DNA of 64,000 nucleotides from Bacillota bacterium (GCA_023416275.1 JAEZIB010000192.1:1-64000); one strand, 5' to 3'. Counted from the stretch's first letter, positions 36,098-44,616 are shown. Translations and numbers: made by a program. Notes: generated from the sequence alone by a model not told the origin.

Positions 36098-36928
36098 ATG
36101 AATAGGCTCCGAGAATTTATAGCCTTAATAAACTCCAAAATTGGTTCGGGATATGTATACGGTGGTCAAAATAGTATACCTCTTACAAGAGAAGCCTTAA
36201 ACCAACTTGTTAAAACGTATGGCAAAACTCATTATTATTTTAGTAATTACTCGGCAGAAAGATGGTTGGGAAAAGAATATTACGATTGCTCGGGGCTCAT
36301 TGTGTACGCTTTGCGCAAAATAGGTCTTATACCCATGAATTTTGACTATACATCAAATGATATATATGTTAAGCTTTGCAGGAAGATACCTAAAAGTGAG
36401 CTTAGAGCCGGAGATTTATGTTTTCAAAAATCTAATTCGGGTATAGTTCATGTAGGAGTATATATGGGTAATGATAGGGTGACCCATGCAAGAGGCACTT
36501 ATTATGGAGTGGTAAATACTACACTATTTAGTTCTTTTAACTTGTTTGGAAGATTAAAATTTTTTGAAAATGAAGTTCCAGATGTTAAGATTACATTTAT
36601 GAGTGCAATAAAAAAGGTTGTATTTGATACTAATGTATATGAACAACCACACGAACAATCAGCTAGTATTGGAAAACTTGCAAAAGGCAAATTGGCAACT
36701 GTAGAGGGCAAGACTGATAACAACTGGTATTTGGTAGCTATAGACAATAAAAAGGGATATGTGCAATTATCAGCCCTTAAGGATTATGATGAACTACTTG
36801 AGGCTCTTGAATTCTTAAGTGAGAAAACAGGAATCAGCAAGGAATACTGGTATAAACATGCAACAGACCTCAAATGGCTGGATGTTTGTTTTATAAAGAT
36901 AGCAAAGAGTTTTGGAGCTGATTTATAG
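36098..36928 (+). CDS. NlpC/P60-family peptidase with SH3-like domain
   Basis: 276 residues, no signal peptide visible. The N-terminal NlpC/P60 cysteine peptidase fold has the catalytic cysteine in YYDCSGLIVYALRKIG and the histidine in GIVHVGVYMGNDRVTHARG. After about residue 165 comes a bacterial SH3-like segment (TNVYEQPHEQSASIGKLAKG, NNWYLVAIDNKKGYV), and a short C-terminal helical part. Such enzymes cut D-Glu-diaminopimelate bonds of peptidoglycan, but the lack of an export signal is odd and may point to prophage-like or internal use. Single gene. Confidence 0.85.
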   Translation: MNRLREFIALINSKIGSGYVYGGQNSIPLTREALNQLVKTYGKTHYYFSNYSAERWLGKEYYDCSGLIVYALRKIGLIPMNFDYTSNDIYVKLCRKIPKSELRAGDLCFQKSNSGIVHVGVYMGNDRVTHARGTYYGVVNTTLFSSFNLFGRLKFFENEVPDVKITFMSAIKKVVFDTNVYEQPHEQSASIGKLAKGKLATVEGKTDNNWYLVAIDNKKGYVQLSALKDYDELLEALEFLSEKTGISKEYWYKHATDLKWLDVCFIKIAKSFGADL

Positions 36929-37086
36929 TTATAGCAAATTTAAGGCAATTAAGCGAAAATCCATTGATATTAGATTATAGGTTGTACAATAATCAAATTG
37001 GTGCTTGTAATTGTGGATTTTATATACTGTGAAATTACTAATATACATATGTGGATAATTTTGAAGATAAAAATGGGGGGAAACAT

Positions 37087-37842
37087 ATGACAAAGCTTAT
37101 ATCCTGGAATGTTAACGGGCTAAGAGCATGTATAGGAAAAGGGTTTCTAGATTTTTTCAATGAGGTAAATGCAGATATATTTTGCATACAGGAAAGCAAG
37201 CTGCAGGAAGGGCAATTACAGCTTGAATTAGATGGTTATGAGCAATTTTGGAATTACGCTTCTAAAAAGGGTTATTCAGGAACAGCTATTTTTACTAAAA
37301 TAAAGCCTCTTTCATCTTTTTGTGGAATAGGGATCGAGGAGCACGATAATGAAGGGCGTGTTATTACACTGGAATTTGAAGAGTATTTTCTGGTGAATGT
37401 TTATACGCCAAATTCAAAGCGTGAGCTTGAGAGGCTAGAATATAGAATGAAGTGGGAGGATGATTTCAGGGTTTATCTTAAGAAATTAGAGGAAAAGAAG
37501 CCTGTTATTTTTTGTGGGGATATGAATGTTGCACATAATGATATAGATTTAAAAAATCCAAAAACCAACAGAAATAGTGCTGGCTTTACTACTCAGGAGA
37601 GGGACAAGCTTACAGAATTATTATCTCAAGGTTTTATAGATACCTATAGAAGTTTATATCCTGATAAACCAGACGCATACACATGGTGGTCTTATATGTT
37701 TAGTGCTAGAGCTAAAAATGCTGGTTGGAGAATTGACTATTTCTGTGTATCTGAGTGTTTGAAGGACAGAATAGAGTCAGCTGAAATATATAGTGAGGTT
37801 ATGGGTTCTGATCACTGTCCTGTGGGTTTAGTTATAAAGTAA
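37087..37842 (+). CDS. xth: Exodeoxyribonuclease III / AP endonuclease
   Basis: A 251-residue DNA repair nuclease of the EEP family. Motifs in order: LISWNVNGLRACI, FCIQESKLQEGQL (metal-binding Glu), VYTPNSKRE, CGDMNVAHNDIDLKNPK, TWWSYMFSARAKNAGWRIDYF, and the closing GSDHCPVGL with the catalytic Asp-His. It cleaves at abasic sites, for example those left by the glycosylase encoded 5 kb upstream. The ATG at 37087 (GGGGGG six bases before it) is chosen over an upstream in-frame ATG. Confidence 0.95.
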   Translation: MTKLISWNVNGLRACIGKGFLDFFNEVNADIFCIQESKLQEGQLQLELDGYEQFWNYASKKGYSGTAIFTKIKPLSSFCGIGIEEHDNEGRVITLEFEEYFLVNVYTPNSKRELERLEYRMKWEDDFRVYLKKLEEKKPVIFCGDMNVAHNDIDLKNPKTNRNSAGFTTQERDKLTELLSQGFIDTYRSLYPDKPDAYTWWSYMFSARAKNAGWRIDYFCVSECLKDRIESAEIYSEVMGSDHCPVGLVIK

Positions 37843-37849
37843 TATCAAT

Positions 37850-38010
37850 TTATTCACAGGGTGGATAAGCCTATTTTTAATATATACACAGTTTAGTCCA
37901 CATTATCCACAGAAATCATGTCCACAAAGGGGAAAAAGTGTGGATAAGTAGGGCGATTATTAAAAAACCAATGTTCTAAAGGCATAATTTATGATTTTGG
38001 TTGTGGATAA
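37850..38010. promoter_or_regulatory. DnaA-box cluster
   Basis: Four exact TTATNCACA boxes within 161 bp: TTATTCACA 37850-37858 (+), TTATCCACA 37903-37911 (+), TGTGGATAA 37939-37947 (-), TGTGGATAA 38002-38010 (-), plus a one-mismatch box GGTGGATAA at 37860-37868 (-). The cluster fills the xth-mrnC gap and is far from any dnaA or dnaN gene in the window. The remaining bases to 38281 are AT-rich with no gene. Confidence 0.8.
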
Positions 38011-38281
38011 TATTTATTTGAGTTTATTATATTAGTTTATAACGAGTCAAGAAAATGTTTTATCAAACAAAAGTTTAGTGTATAATTATACTTAGTCTGC
38101 ATTTGCAACATTATCGCGTTCAATTACAGTTTAAAAAGCTCTGCTTGCCCCAATTAGTTGAGTATATAAAATTTAGACTAAAGGATTAAAGCATATAGGG
38201 CTTCTGGGTTTTCTTTTGTGACAAGGTTAAATGCAGGCTCGTATATGTAAGACAGAATGAGTAATAAGGTTGGAGAAGATA

Positions 38282-38701
38282 ATGTTTGAAGATATTGTTA
38301 GCAATATGCGTAAGGACTTTGATATAAAACCAATGGAGGTACTGAATCTTCAGCCATTGGTTTTGGCATATATAGGTGATGCAGTTTATGAAGTATATAT
38401 TCGCACTATGCTTGTGATAAATAAGAAGACTAATGTTAATATGCTTCATAAGATGTCAATAAAGTATGTTAATGCAAAAGCACAGTCAGATATTATTCAT
38501 AGAATAATGGACAAGCTAACTCAGGATGAGCAGGATGTAGTCAGAAGGGGTAGAAATGCAAAATCAGCTACAGCTCCCAAACATGCTGAAATAACTGATT
38601 ATAGGTATTCTACTGGATATGAGGCATTAATAGGCTATTTGTATCTTACAAACGATATAGAGAGACTAACGTATATATTGAGGTTGTCTGTTGAAGAATA
38701 G
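38282..38701 (+). CDS. mrnC: Mini-ribonuclease III
   Basis: A 139-residue RNase III-like catalytic domain without the double-stranded-RNA-binding domain. LVLAYIGDAVYEVYIRTMLV is the diagnostic catalytic stretch (acidic residues after LAYIGD), and TDYRYSTGYEALIGYLYL carries the second acidic patch. In Bacillus the enzyme matures 23S rRNA ends. Its place between cysS and rlmB is the conserved Firmicute order, although here the NlpC and xth genes are inserted. The ATG at 38282 with GGAG six bases upstream is chosen over a TTG at 38270. Confidence 0.93.
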   Translation: MFEDIVSNMRKDFDIKPMEVLNLQPLVLAYIGDAVYEVYIRTMLVINKKTNVNMLHKMSIKYVNAKAQSDIIHRIMDKLTQDEQDVVRRGRNAKSATAPKHAEITDYRYSTGYEALIGYLYLTNDIERLTYILRLSVEE

Positions 38702-38909
38702 TAAATACATCTCCTAGTAAAAATATAACTTTCAACTTTTCTACTCAAAAAGCGGAGCTGGACAAAACAAATTCATTATAAAAATAAGCTATAAAGGAGT
38801 TTATATTTCTGTGAATAATGTGTTAGTTTGTATGGTTCTAGCTAACAAAATAGATTGGGAAGGCTGAGCAATAAAAAATATAATAATAGTGAAAGAGTAG
38901 GTTTACGTA

Positions 38910-40115
38910 ATGGCTGAAGGAAGAAATAAATTTGGTAGTAGGACGAACAACGACAATAAAGGTGGATTTAAATCATTTTCCGGTAAGAAGAAATCTTATG
39001 GGGATGGTGGAGCAAGGTCATTTGATGATAATAATAAATCCTATGGTGATAAAAGAGGTTCAAAGTTTGATGCTGATAAAAAACCTTATGGTGATAAAAG
39101 AGGTTCAAAGTTTGATGCTGATAAAAAACCTTATGGAGAAAAAAGGGATTCAAGGTTTGATGCTGATAAAAAACCTTATGGAGAAAAAAGGGATTCAAGG
39201 TTTGATGCTGATAAAAAACCTTATGGAGAAAAAAGGGATTCAAAGTTTAGTGCAGGTAAAAAGCCTTATGGTGGGAAAAGAGACAATAAGTTTAATAAAG
39301 ACATGCAGAGTCCATATCCGGGAGGACCAAAGTATGAATATAAGCCTGATGTAGAAGCCCAGGAGGAAGCTGTTGGAGAAATTGACAAGCTCGAGGGTAG
39401 AAATCCCATAATGGAAGCTCTTAAAGCTAATAGAACCATAAACAAAATATTTGTGTCAAAGGGAGAACGGGAAGGCTCAATTCGTCAGATAATTGCGATG
39501 GCAAGAGAAAAGAAGATAATAATAACTGAGGTTGACCATAATGTTATTGAGAGTATGTCATCCACTAAGTCACATCAGGGCATTATAGCTTTTGTTGCTG
39601 TCAAAGAGTATGTTGAGGTTGATGACATACTGAAGATAGCACAAGACAAAGGACAGCCCCCATTTATAATTATTCTTGATGAAATAGCAGACCCACACAA
39701 TTTTGGAGCAATTCTCAGAACTGCTAATGCTGTAGGAGCTCACGGAGTAATTATTCCAAAGAGGAGAGCAATAGGATTAACTTCAGCTGTATCAAAGGCA
39801 TCTGCTGGCGCAATTGAGTATGTTCCTGTTGCTAGAGTAACAAATATTGTACAGACAATAGAATATCTAAAGAAAAATAACGTTTGGGTTGTAGGTACAG
39901 ATTCTACAGGTGAAAAGGCGTTTTACGATAGTGATTTAAAAGGTGCAATTGCTCTTGTTGTAGGAAGCGAAGGCGAGGGTATGGGCAAGCTGATACGTGA
40001 GAAATGCGATTTTGTAGTTAATATTCCAATGCAAGGTGAAATAAGTTCATTAAATGCTTCAGTTGCAGCAGCAATAGTTATGTATGAGATATTAAAGCAA
40101 AGAGGCAAGTGTTAA
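38910..40115 (+). CDS. rlmB: 23S rRNA (guanosine-2'-O-)-methyltransferase RlmB with repetitive N-terminal tail
   Basis: 401 residues. The C-terminal 245 residues are a normal SpoU/TrmH-type SPOUT methyltransferase: substrate-binding domain from LEGRNPIMEALKANRTINKI, then IILDEIADPHNFGAILRTA (motif 1), LVVGSEGEGMG (motif 2) and ISSLNASVAAAIVMYEILKQ (motif 3), using S-adenosylmethionine. Residues about 1-130 are an unusual low-complexity tail rich in Lys, Asp, Gly and Arg with a 15-residue unit (like KKPYGEKRDSRFDAD) repeated about five times; the DNA repeats are nearly identical 45-mers. The tail resembles RNA-binding disordered tails and probably enhances rRNA contact. Confidence 0.93.
   Translation: MAEGRNKFGSRTNNDNKGGFKSFSGKKKSYGDGGARSFDDNNKSYGDKRGSKFDADKKPYGDKRGSKFDADKKPYGEKRDSRFDADKKPYGEKRDSRFDADKKPYGEKRDSKFSAGKKPYGGKRDNKFNKDMQSPYPGGPKYEYKPDVEAQEEAVGEIDKLEGRNPIMEALKANRTINKIFVSKGEREGSIRQIIAMAREKKIIITEVDHNVIESMSSTKSHQGIIAFVAVKEYVEVDDILKIAQDKGQPPFIIILDEIADPHNFGAILRTANAVGAHGVIIPKRRAIGLTSAVSKASAGAIEYVPVARVTNIVQTIEYLKKNNVWVVGTDSTGEKAFYDSDLKGAIALVVGSEGEGMGKLIREKCDFVVNIPMQGEISSLNASVAAAIVMYEILKQRGKC
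39005..39290 (+). repeat. 45-bp tandem repeats inside rlmB
   Basis: About five to six copies of a 45-bp unit, including AAACCTTATGGAGAAAAAAG, in frame with rlmB. Neighbouring units differ by one to four bases, pointing to recent expansion by slippage or unequal recombination. No spacers, so not CRISPR. Confidence 0.85.
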
Positions 40116-40143
40116 GCTTTAAAGGTGCTGTAGTTGAGAATAG

Positions 40144-40417
40144 ATTGAGTACCTTGTAATAGATGGATACAATGTGATAAATCAATGGACTGACATTTTT
40201 GATTTTTCAAAGGAGTCTTTAGAAGACTGTCGTGATAGACTTTTGAATATGCTGTCAAACTATCAGGGCTATAAAACAAGATTATAGTGGTGTTTGATGC
40301 ATATCTTTAAAAGATTGGTCAGTAAAGAATTCAAGAGTTTGATAATATAAATGCAGTTTTTCAAATATGTCTCCGGATATATTTGAAAAACTGGATAAAA
40401 TTCGAAAGGGCAAGTAA
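40144..40417 (+). pseudogene. yacP: Decayed yacP (NYN-domain ribonuclease) gene
   Basis: Between rlmB and sigH, where Firmicutes carry yacP, three fragments remain. From 40147: EYLVIDGYNVINQWTDIF... to KTRL (N-terminal NYN motif with catalytic Asp), ended by a stop at 40288. A frame change gives IVVFDAYL. From about 40369: SPDIFEKLDKIRKGK and a stop at 40417, the usual YacP C-terminus. The start codon position reads ATT, and over 200 bp are missing compared with an intact gene (about 170 codons). The family (Rae1 in Bacillus) cleaves mRNA on the ribosome; that function is lost here unless encoded elsewhere. Confidence 0.8.
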
Positions 40418-40420
40418 AAC

Positions 40421-40449
40421 TTGACACATAGGGGCTTTTTGCATATAAT
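40421..40449 (+). promoter_or_regulatory. Consensus sigma-A promoter of sigH
   Basis: TTGACA (40421-40426), exactly 17 bases, TATAAT (40444-40449): a full consensus match. It starts 3 bases after the stop of the yacP remnant and lies about 60 bp before the sigH start. Confidence 0.85.
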
Positions 40450-40511
40450 TTAAATAGGTCTATATTCTGATTTTCCACTCTTTTACAAGCAAAAAACTGG
40501 GGGCAATAGTA

Positions 40512-41156
40512 TTGAAAACGAACTTAATGGTCAATGTTTCTCAAACATATTGCGATATGGTTGACGAAGATATAATACTTGATGCAAAGGTTGGTAATGA
40601 GCGAGCACTTGAGTATATTATAAATAAATACAAGAGCTTTGTTCGTGCAAAAGCAAGGACTTATTTCCTCATTGGAGCTGATCGCGAAGATATTATTCAA
40701 GAAGGCATGATTGGATTATTTAAGGCAATTAGAGATTATAAAGGGGACAAGCTTTCTTCTTTTAGAGCATTTGCTGAGCTTTGTATAACACGTCAGATTA
40801 TCACAGCCATCAAAACAGCTACAAGACAAAAGCACATACCTTTAAATTCTTATATTTCACTTAATAAGCCTATTTTTGACGAGGAATCCGATAGAACTCT
40901 CATGGATATTATCAGTGAGGAATGTATCAGTGATCCAGAGGAATTAGTCATTAATAGGGAAGAGTTTCTTGGAATTGAGAGCAAAATGAGTGAAATACTT
41001 AGCTCACTTGAATGGGAAGTTTTGACTTTGTACTTAGAGGGTAAATCCTACCAGGAGATTGCGGAAGAGTTGGATAGACATGTAAAATCAATCGATAATG
41101 CGTTACAAAGAGTAAAACGTAAATTAGAGAAATATTTAGAAGAACAAAAAAGCTAA
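40512..41156 (+). CDS. sigH: RNA polymerase sigma-H factor (sporulation/stationary phase)
   Basis: A 214-residue sigma-70-family factor. Region 2 is DAKVGNERALEYIINKYKSFV through IIQEGMIGLFKAIRDY with SFRAFAELCITRQIITAIK for promoter -10 binding; region 4 is LSSLEWEVLTLYLEGKSYQEIAEELDRHVKSIDNALQRVKRKLEK. SigH drives early sporulation genes. The TTG at 40512 is taken as start because GGGGGC lies 7 bases upstream; the ATG at 40527 would leave it 22 bases away. Transcribed from its own consensus promoter and followed by tRNA genes. Confidence 0.93.
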   Translation: MKTNLMVNVSQTYCDMVDEDIILDAKVGNERALEYIINKYKSFVRAKARTYFLIGADREDIIQEGMIGLFKAIRDYKGDKLSSFRAFAELCITRQIITAIKTATRQKHIPLNSYISLNKPIFDEESDRTLMDIISEECISDPEELVINREEFLGIESKMSEILSSLEWEVLTLYLEGKSYQEIAEELDRHVKSIDNALQRVKRKLEKYLEEQKS

Positions 41157-41238
41157 TTTGTAATTATTGGTTTTTATGATACTAGACTTAGTTTTATGTA
41201 CGTGCTATACTACATGAGTTAAAACAATCGAATGCTTC

Positions 41239-41312
41239 GCGGGTGTAATTCAATGGTAGAATATCAGCTTCCCAAGCTGACTGCGTGGGTTCGATTCCCA
41301 TCACCCGCTCCA
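41239..41312 (+). tRNA. tRNA-Gly(CCC)
   Basis: A 74-nt cloverleaf with encoded CCA. Acceptor GCGGGTG pairs with CACCCGC; D arm around TCAATGGTAGA; anticodon stem CAGC/GCTG with loop TTCCCAA (anticodon CCC); T arm GTGGGTTCGATTCCCAT. Confidence 0.96.
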
Positions 41313-41315
41313 CAT

Positions 41316-41391
41316 GCTCCCATAGCTCAGGCGGCAGAGCGCATCCATGGTAAGGATGAGGTCTCCAGTTCGAATCTGGATGGGAGCTCCA
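41316..41391 (+). tRNA. tRNA-Thr(GGT), integration site of the adjacent element
   Basis: A 76-nt cloverleaf with encoded CCA. Acceptor GCTCCCA pairs with TGGGAGC; anticodon stem CATCC/GGATG with loop ATGGTAA (anticodon GGT); T arm CCAGTTCGAATCTGG. Its 3' part from the anticodon loop to CCA is found again in degenerate form at 45320-45362. Confidence 0.96.
41347..41391 (+). other. Left attachment site (3' part of tRNA-Thr)
   Basis: From ATGGTAAGGATGAGGTC in the anticodon loop to the terminal CCA. Tyrosine integrases commonly use this part of a tRNA gene. Partner at 45320-45362. Confidence 0.7.
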
Positions 41392-41437
41392 AAAAGAAAT
41401 AGGATATCGGTTTTCGATATCCTATTTCTTTTTGCAA
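41392..41437 (+). terminator. Terminator downstream of the tRNA genes
   Basis: AAAGAAATAGGATATCG pairs with CGATATCCTATTTCTTT (about 17 bp) around GTTTT and is followed by TTG. Lies immediately after tRNA-Thr, on the element side of the att site. Confidence 0.85.
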
Positions 41438-41519
41438 CTTTTAGTTCTTGAAGTCAATTCTTTTAATACATATATCTCATAAGATATTAAATGTATGTAC
41501 TATTAAAGTCTTTATAGGT

Positions 41520-41790
41520 TTATTCAAATAAGCTGTTAATCTTTTCAGCAGCTTCTTTTTTGGTATCTGGCATAACATGGCTGTAGATATTCAGTGTCAT
41601 TGATATGCTTGAGTGTCCCAATATTTCCTGAACAACTTTCGGATTTATTCCAGCCTCCAAAGCTCTGGTGGCAAATGTATGACGAAGACAGTGGAAATTG
41701 ACATTCTTGATTCTGGCCTTTTTTGTTAAGCGGTAGAATCCCCTACTATTAATATTAGCTTGCAAGTTAAATGCAAATATACACTTGCAT
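41520..41790 (-). pseudogene. Tyrosine recombinase (phage-type integrase), C-terminal fragment
   Basis: About 81-88 residues at the C-terminus of a site-specific recombinase. Catalytic residues of the fold are visible: HCLRHTFATRALEAG (His-x-x-Arg), LGHSSISMTLNIYSHV (second His and the nucleophile Tyr). A full enzyme has about 300-390 residues; the N-terminal and first catalytic Arg parts are missing, and the frame closes at a stop near 41790. Located 130 bp from the tRNA-Thr gene, the normal place for the enzyme that integrated the element. Confidence 0.85.
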
Positions 41791-41847
41791 TATAAATTTA
41801 CTAGTAACAAGCTTAAAAGTTTGTACCAACCTTTTTCCCATGAATTC

Positions 41848-44250
41848 TTACAATACACAGACAAATTCAGCAACAACTCTAAAATCATCCTCAGATACGT
41901 TCTCTAGAACAATATCCTCAAAATCTATATTATCGGGTGAAAGTATGATCTTTGTATGTCGCCAGGTCCCATCCGGATTCATTTCCTTTTTACTCTTATA
42001 TCTCTTAATAGTGAACCTCTGGTATGATTCCGGATCACTCACAAGTCTAGATTCAACCAGCACCACCAGACCGTTTCTTGAGCCTCCCCTTTCAAAGCGA
42101 AACACACAATAGCTTCCATCCGGGATCGTTGGTTCCATAGATTTGCCTACGACTTGGGCAATAAACATATCTTTGCTTAATCTGACTGAAGTATCGACTT
42201 TCATCCATCCAGATTGCTCGACATGTTCCTCATTACCAAAAGCTGTGGCAACCGCTTTTAGAGAGAATACAGGTAGATACTCTTTGTACTGCTTTTCCTC
42301 TTCTATCTCCGGCAAAATTCCACTTATATCAACGATAGCCGTAGGAGTGTTATTGGAGATAGCCTTCTCCTCAGATTTCTCTATTCTAGATTTGAAGAAT
42401 CTTTCGGTGTCCTTATCCATAAAGTATACGTAGCAGCCCTTCATTCCGCGGCTAAGGAGCACTCTGTATGTATTTTTTACAAGGTCAACAAATTTTTCTT
42501 TTGCTCGTTTAACACTTCCATCAGATGACTTTTCCTTATTACCTTTCCATTCCTGATTATCGAAGTCATATACAAGGTCTTCACCGAAGATAACACCTAC
42601 ATAATCAAACTCAAATCCTTGTGAAGTATATATGCATCCAACCTGATTTATCCCATTAGTGTCATAAGCCCATAAAGTGGCTTTTGGTATGCCTGCTGCA
42701 AGTTTTTTAGCTTCCGGTTTGGCATTCCAAGGTCTCTGATAATCACCAATAATAACATCATTAGGTAAAGTTCCGTCATTATTGGCTTCAGACCAGCCCC
42801 AGCAAAAACCTGCAGTCATTCTACCACTGTAGCCTTCATGTACTTTTGATTTAATTGCATTCTCCAGACTTTCAGGAGTATCAAATATTTTAAAGTCAAA
42901 TGCTTCCTCGCTCTGATTCCACATTACATTGGCAGTACGTTTTATACCTAAGGTGTTATTCACCCAGTTTACAAACCCATCAGAACCGTTACACCTAAAC
43001 TGAGTTTCCAATTCGTCAAACTCAATAACCTTACACCTGTTTTCCAAAGCGCTTTCAGTAATATATTTGGCCGAACCTATTTCATCAGGTCTCACAACCT
43101 GGTTGTCATCAATAAAAAATACAGATACCTTTGATGCACGTATTAGCTCATCTACCTGTGGCAAATTAGACTTCTTTGCTGTAGGTGTAAATCTATTATT
43201 ACTAGTCTTTCTAACTCTGTGTGCTTCATCACATATGAGAACATCAATCTCATTAGGCTTGGCGTCCATATAACTATTGAAATATTTAAACTGCACAGAA
43301 CCCCTTCTACCAATAACGTCTCTCAACGTCTCGGTAAACGCTCTTGATCCGGTTGCATAATGGGCATTGTAACCCTGGAGAAGAAGATCTGCCATTAAGT
43401 TTATGGCAACAACAGATTTACCGGTACCCGGCCCACCTTTTATTATTAATACGGATTTTTGTTTATTGTGAAAACCTTCTCTGGCTTCTGCAAATACTCT
43501 ATCATAAACAATCTTCTGATTATCCAGCAAGATGTATTCAGACCTACCTTTTATTACATTTCCTACATGATTCATTAATTTTTTGCTGGGTCTGTATTTA
43601 CTGTTTTCGATTCTGTTAAGGACATCAATACCTGCTCCGTTCTTAAGATTTGATACCAAATAATCCTTGAGCCTATCAACATCATCAGCTGTAAAAACAG
43701 GATTAAGCTTTATTGATTCACTGAATTTATCAGCAAAGATAACATCATCAGGATCATAAGGATAATTATGTAGATAACAGCAAGAGTTCAGTTTTACCGG
43801 ATTAGCGCCGTCATAGAATACAGTTTGTGTATCCTCAAGGTACATCCTATACTGTCCTACCTGAACAGAGGGATGCAGCACATCACGTATAGCTCCATTT
43901 AGCAAGGTCATAACTTCATTATCAGCATTTGATTTCTCGCACTTATCCCATTGTTTGAGTTCTACAATAACAGCACTATCCCTATTATTATAGTCCCTGC
44001 CTGCTATTAAGCAATCTAATCTTTTTGAAGTCATAGGCAGCTGATATTCGAGAATTATCCCATGATCAAGTAAATTTGAATATTGTATAGTCATAGAAAG
44101 TGCCTTAAGTGAATTCCGCCATGACTTTACTTCACCGTCACTTGGATAGTATCTATAATAATCAAAAAAACCTAAACGCAGTTTTTCAGCTATTTGGTTC
44201 TGAATCGTATCATGGATAAACTGCTTTGATGTGCCTGCATATAGTCTCAT
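41848..44250 (-). CDS. Fusion of PD-(D/E)XK-like nuclease, DUF2075 helicase-like ATPase and S24 peptidase
   Basis: An 800-residue intact protein. N-terminal part: Asp79 in KRLDCLI and Glu97-Leu-Lys99 in VIVELKQW fit a PD-(D/E)XK nuclease core. Central DUF2075/SF1-like ATPase: Walker A GGPGTGKS (272-279), Walker B DVLICDEAH (DEAH 341-344), FFIDDNQVV, and a late motif TYRVLLSRGMKGCYVYF. C-terminal S24 (LexA/UmuD-like) peptidase: Ser704 in VVGKSMEPTIPDG and Lys749 in FTIKRYKSK form the Ser-Lys dyad. It is 3 bp from a MazG-like gene on the same strand. The arrangement suggests phage defence triggered through the peptidase; that role is inference. Confidence 0.8.
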   Translation of the reverse strand: MRLYAGTSKQFIHDTIQNQIAEKLRLGFFDYYRYYPSDGEVKSWRNSLKALSMTIQYSNLLDHGIILEYQLPMTSKRLDCLIAGRDYNNRDSAVIVELKQWDKCEKSNADNEVMTLLNGAIRDVLHPSVQVGQYRMYLEDTQTVFYDGANPVKLNSCCYLHNYPYDPDDVIFADKFSESIKLNPVFTADDVDRLKDYLVSNLKNGAGIDVLNRIENSKYRPSKKLMNHVGNVIKGRSEYILLDNQKIVYDRVFAEAREGFHNKQKSVLIIKGGPGTGKSVVAINLMADLLLQGYNAHYATGSRAFTETLRDVIGRRGSVQFKYFNSYMDAKPNEIDVLICDEAHRVRKTSNNRFTPTAKKSNLPQVDELIRASKVSVFFIDDNQVVRPDEIGSAKYITESALENRCKVIEFDELETQFRCNGSDGFVNWVNNTLGIKRTANVMWNQSEEAFDFKIFDTPESLENAIKSKVHEGYSGRMTAGFCWGWSEANNDGTLPNDVIIGDYQRPWNAKPEAKKLAAGIPKATLWAYDTNGINQVGCIYTSQGFEFDYVGVIFGEDLVYDFDNQEWKGNKEKSSDGSVKRAKEKFVDLVKNTYRVLLSRGMKGCYVYFMDKDTERFFKSRIEKSEEKAISNNTPTAIVDISGILPEIEEEKQYKEYLPVFSLKAVATAFGNEEHVEQSGWMKVDTSVRLSKDMFIAQVVGKSMEPTIPDGSYCVFRFERGGSRNGLVVLVESRLVSDPESYQRFTIKRYKSKKEMNPDGTWRHTKIILSPDNIDFEDIVLENVSEDDFRVVAEFVCVL

Positions 44251-44253
44251 TAC

Positions 44254-44616
44254 CTAAGCCTCCGAGTATTTCTTGTTTGACCCTTTAAATTTCTCTACTG
44301 GATATTTCTTTTCATTCAAGGATATTTTTCTTAGAAATTCCTTTGATAAATCTATATCATACATTTGCGCAAACCTGAAAATGAAAAAAAGAATATCCGA
44401 CAGTTCTTCAGATATTGCAGTTCGCTTATCGGAATCTTCCATTATATCGATCATTTCCATTTTGGATTTGAATCTAAAATGTTCAATTAACTCAGCTGCT
44501 TCAGTTACAATCCCGATAGATAGGTCCTTTGGATTGTGATACTGATCCCAATCTCTCGCTTCACAAAATTCTTTTACAATAGCCTTCATTTCACTTATTA
44601 GCACTTTATCATCCAT
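44254..44616 (-). CDS. MazG-like nucleotide pyrophosphohydrolase
   Basis: A 120-residue all-helical NTP-PPase-fold protein. EFCEARDWDQYHNPKDLSIGIVTEAAELIEHFRF contains the metal-binding ExxE motif (TEAAEL), and SEELSDILFFIFRFAQ the second acidic motif (EExxD). Such small MazG-like enzymes hydrolyse nucleoside triphosphates to monophosphates. It is the first gene of a two-gene unit with the nuclease/helicase/peptidase fusion (3-bp gap). The ATG at 44616, with GAGGT just upstream, replaces a GTG 12 bp further out. Confidence 0.88.
   Translation of the reverse strand: MDDKVLISEMKAIVKEFCEARDWDQYHNPKDLSIGIVTEAAELIEHFRFKSKMEMIDIMEDSDKRTAISEELSDILFFIFRFAQMYDIDLSKEFLRKISLNEKKYPVEKFKGSNKKYSEA

Noticed and set aside
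37850..38010. Chromosomal origin of replication
   Set aside because: No dnaA, dnaN or rpmH nearby and no clear AT-rich unwinding region tied to the boxes; a DnaA-box cluster is the safer reading.
39005..39290. CRISPR array
   Set aside because: Repeats are directly adjacent with no spacers and are in frame with rlmB.
38932..39354. Second long frame and an antisense frame over the rlmB repeats
   Set aside because: A 45-bp repeat is a multiple of three, so all frames stay open through it; only the frame continuing into the methyltransferase is real.
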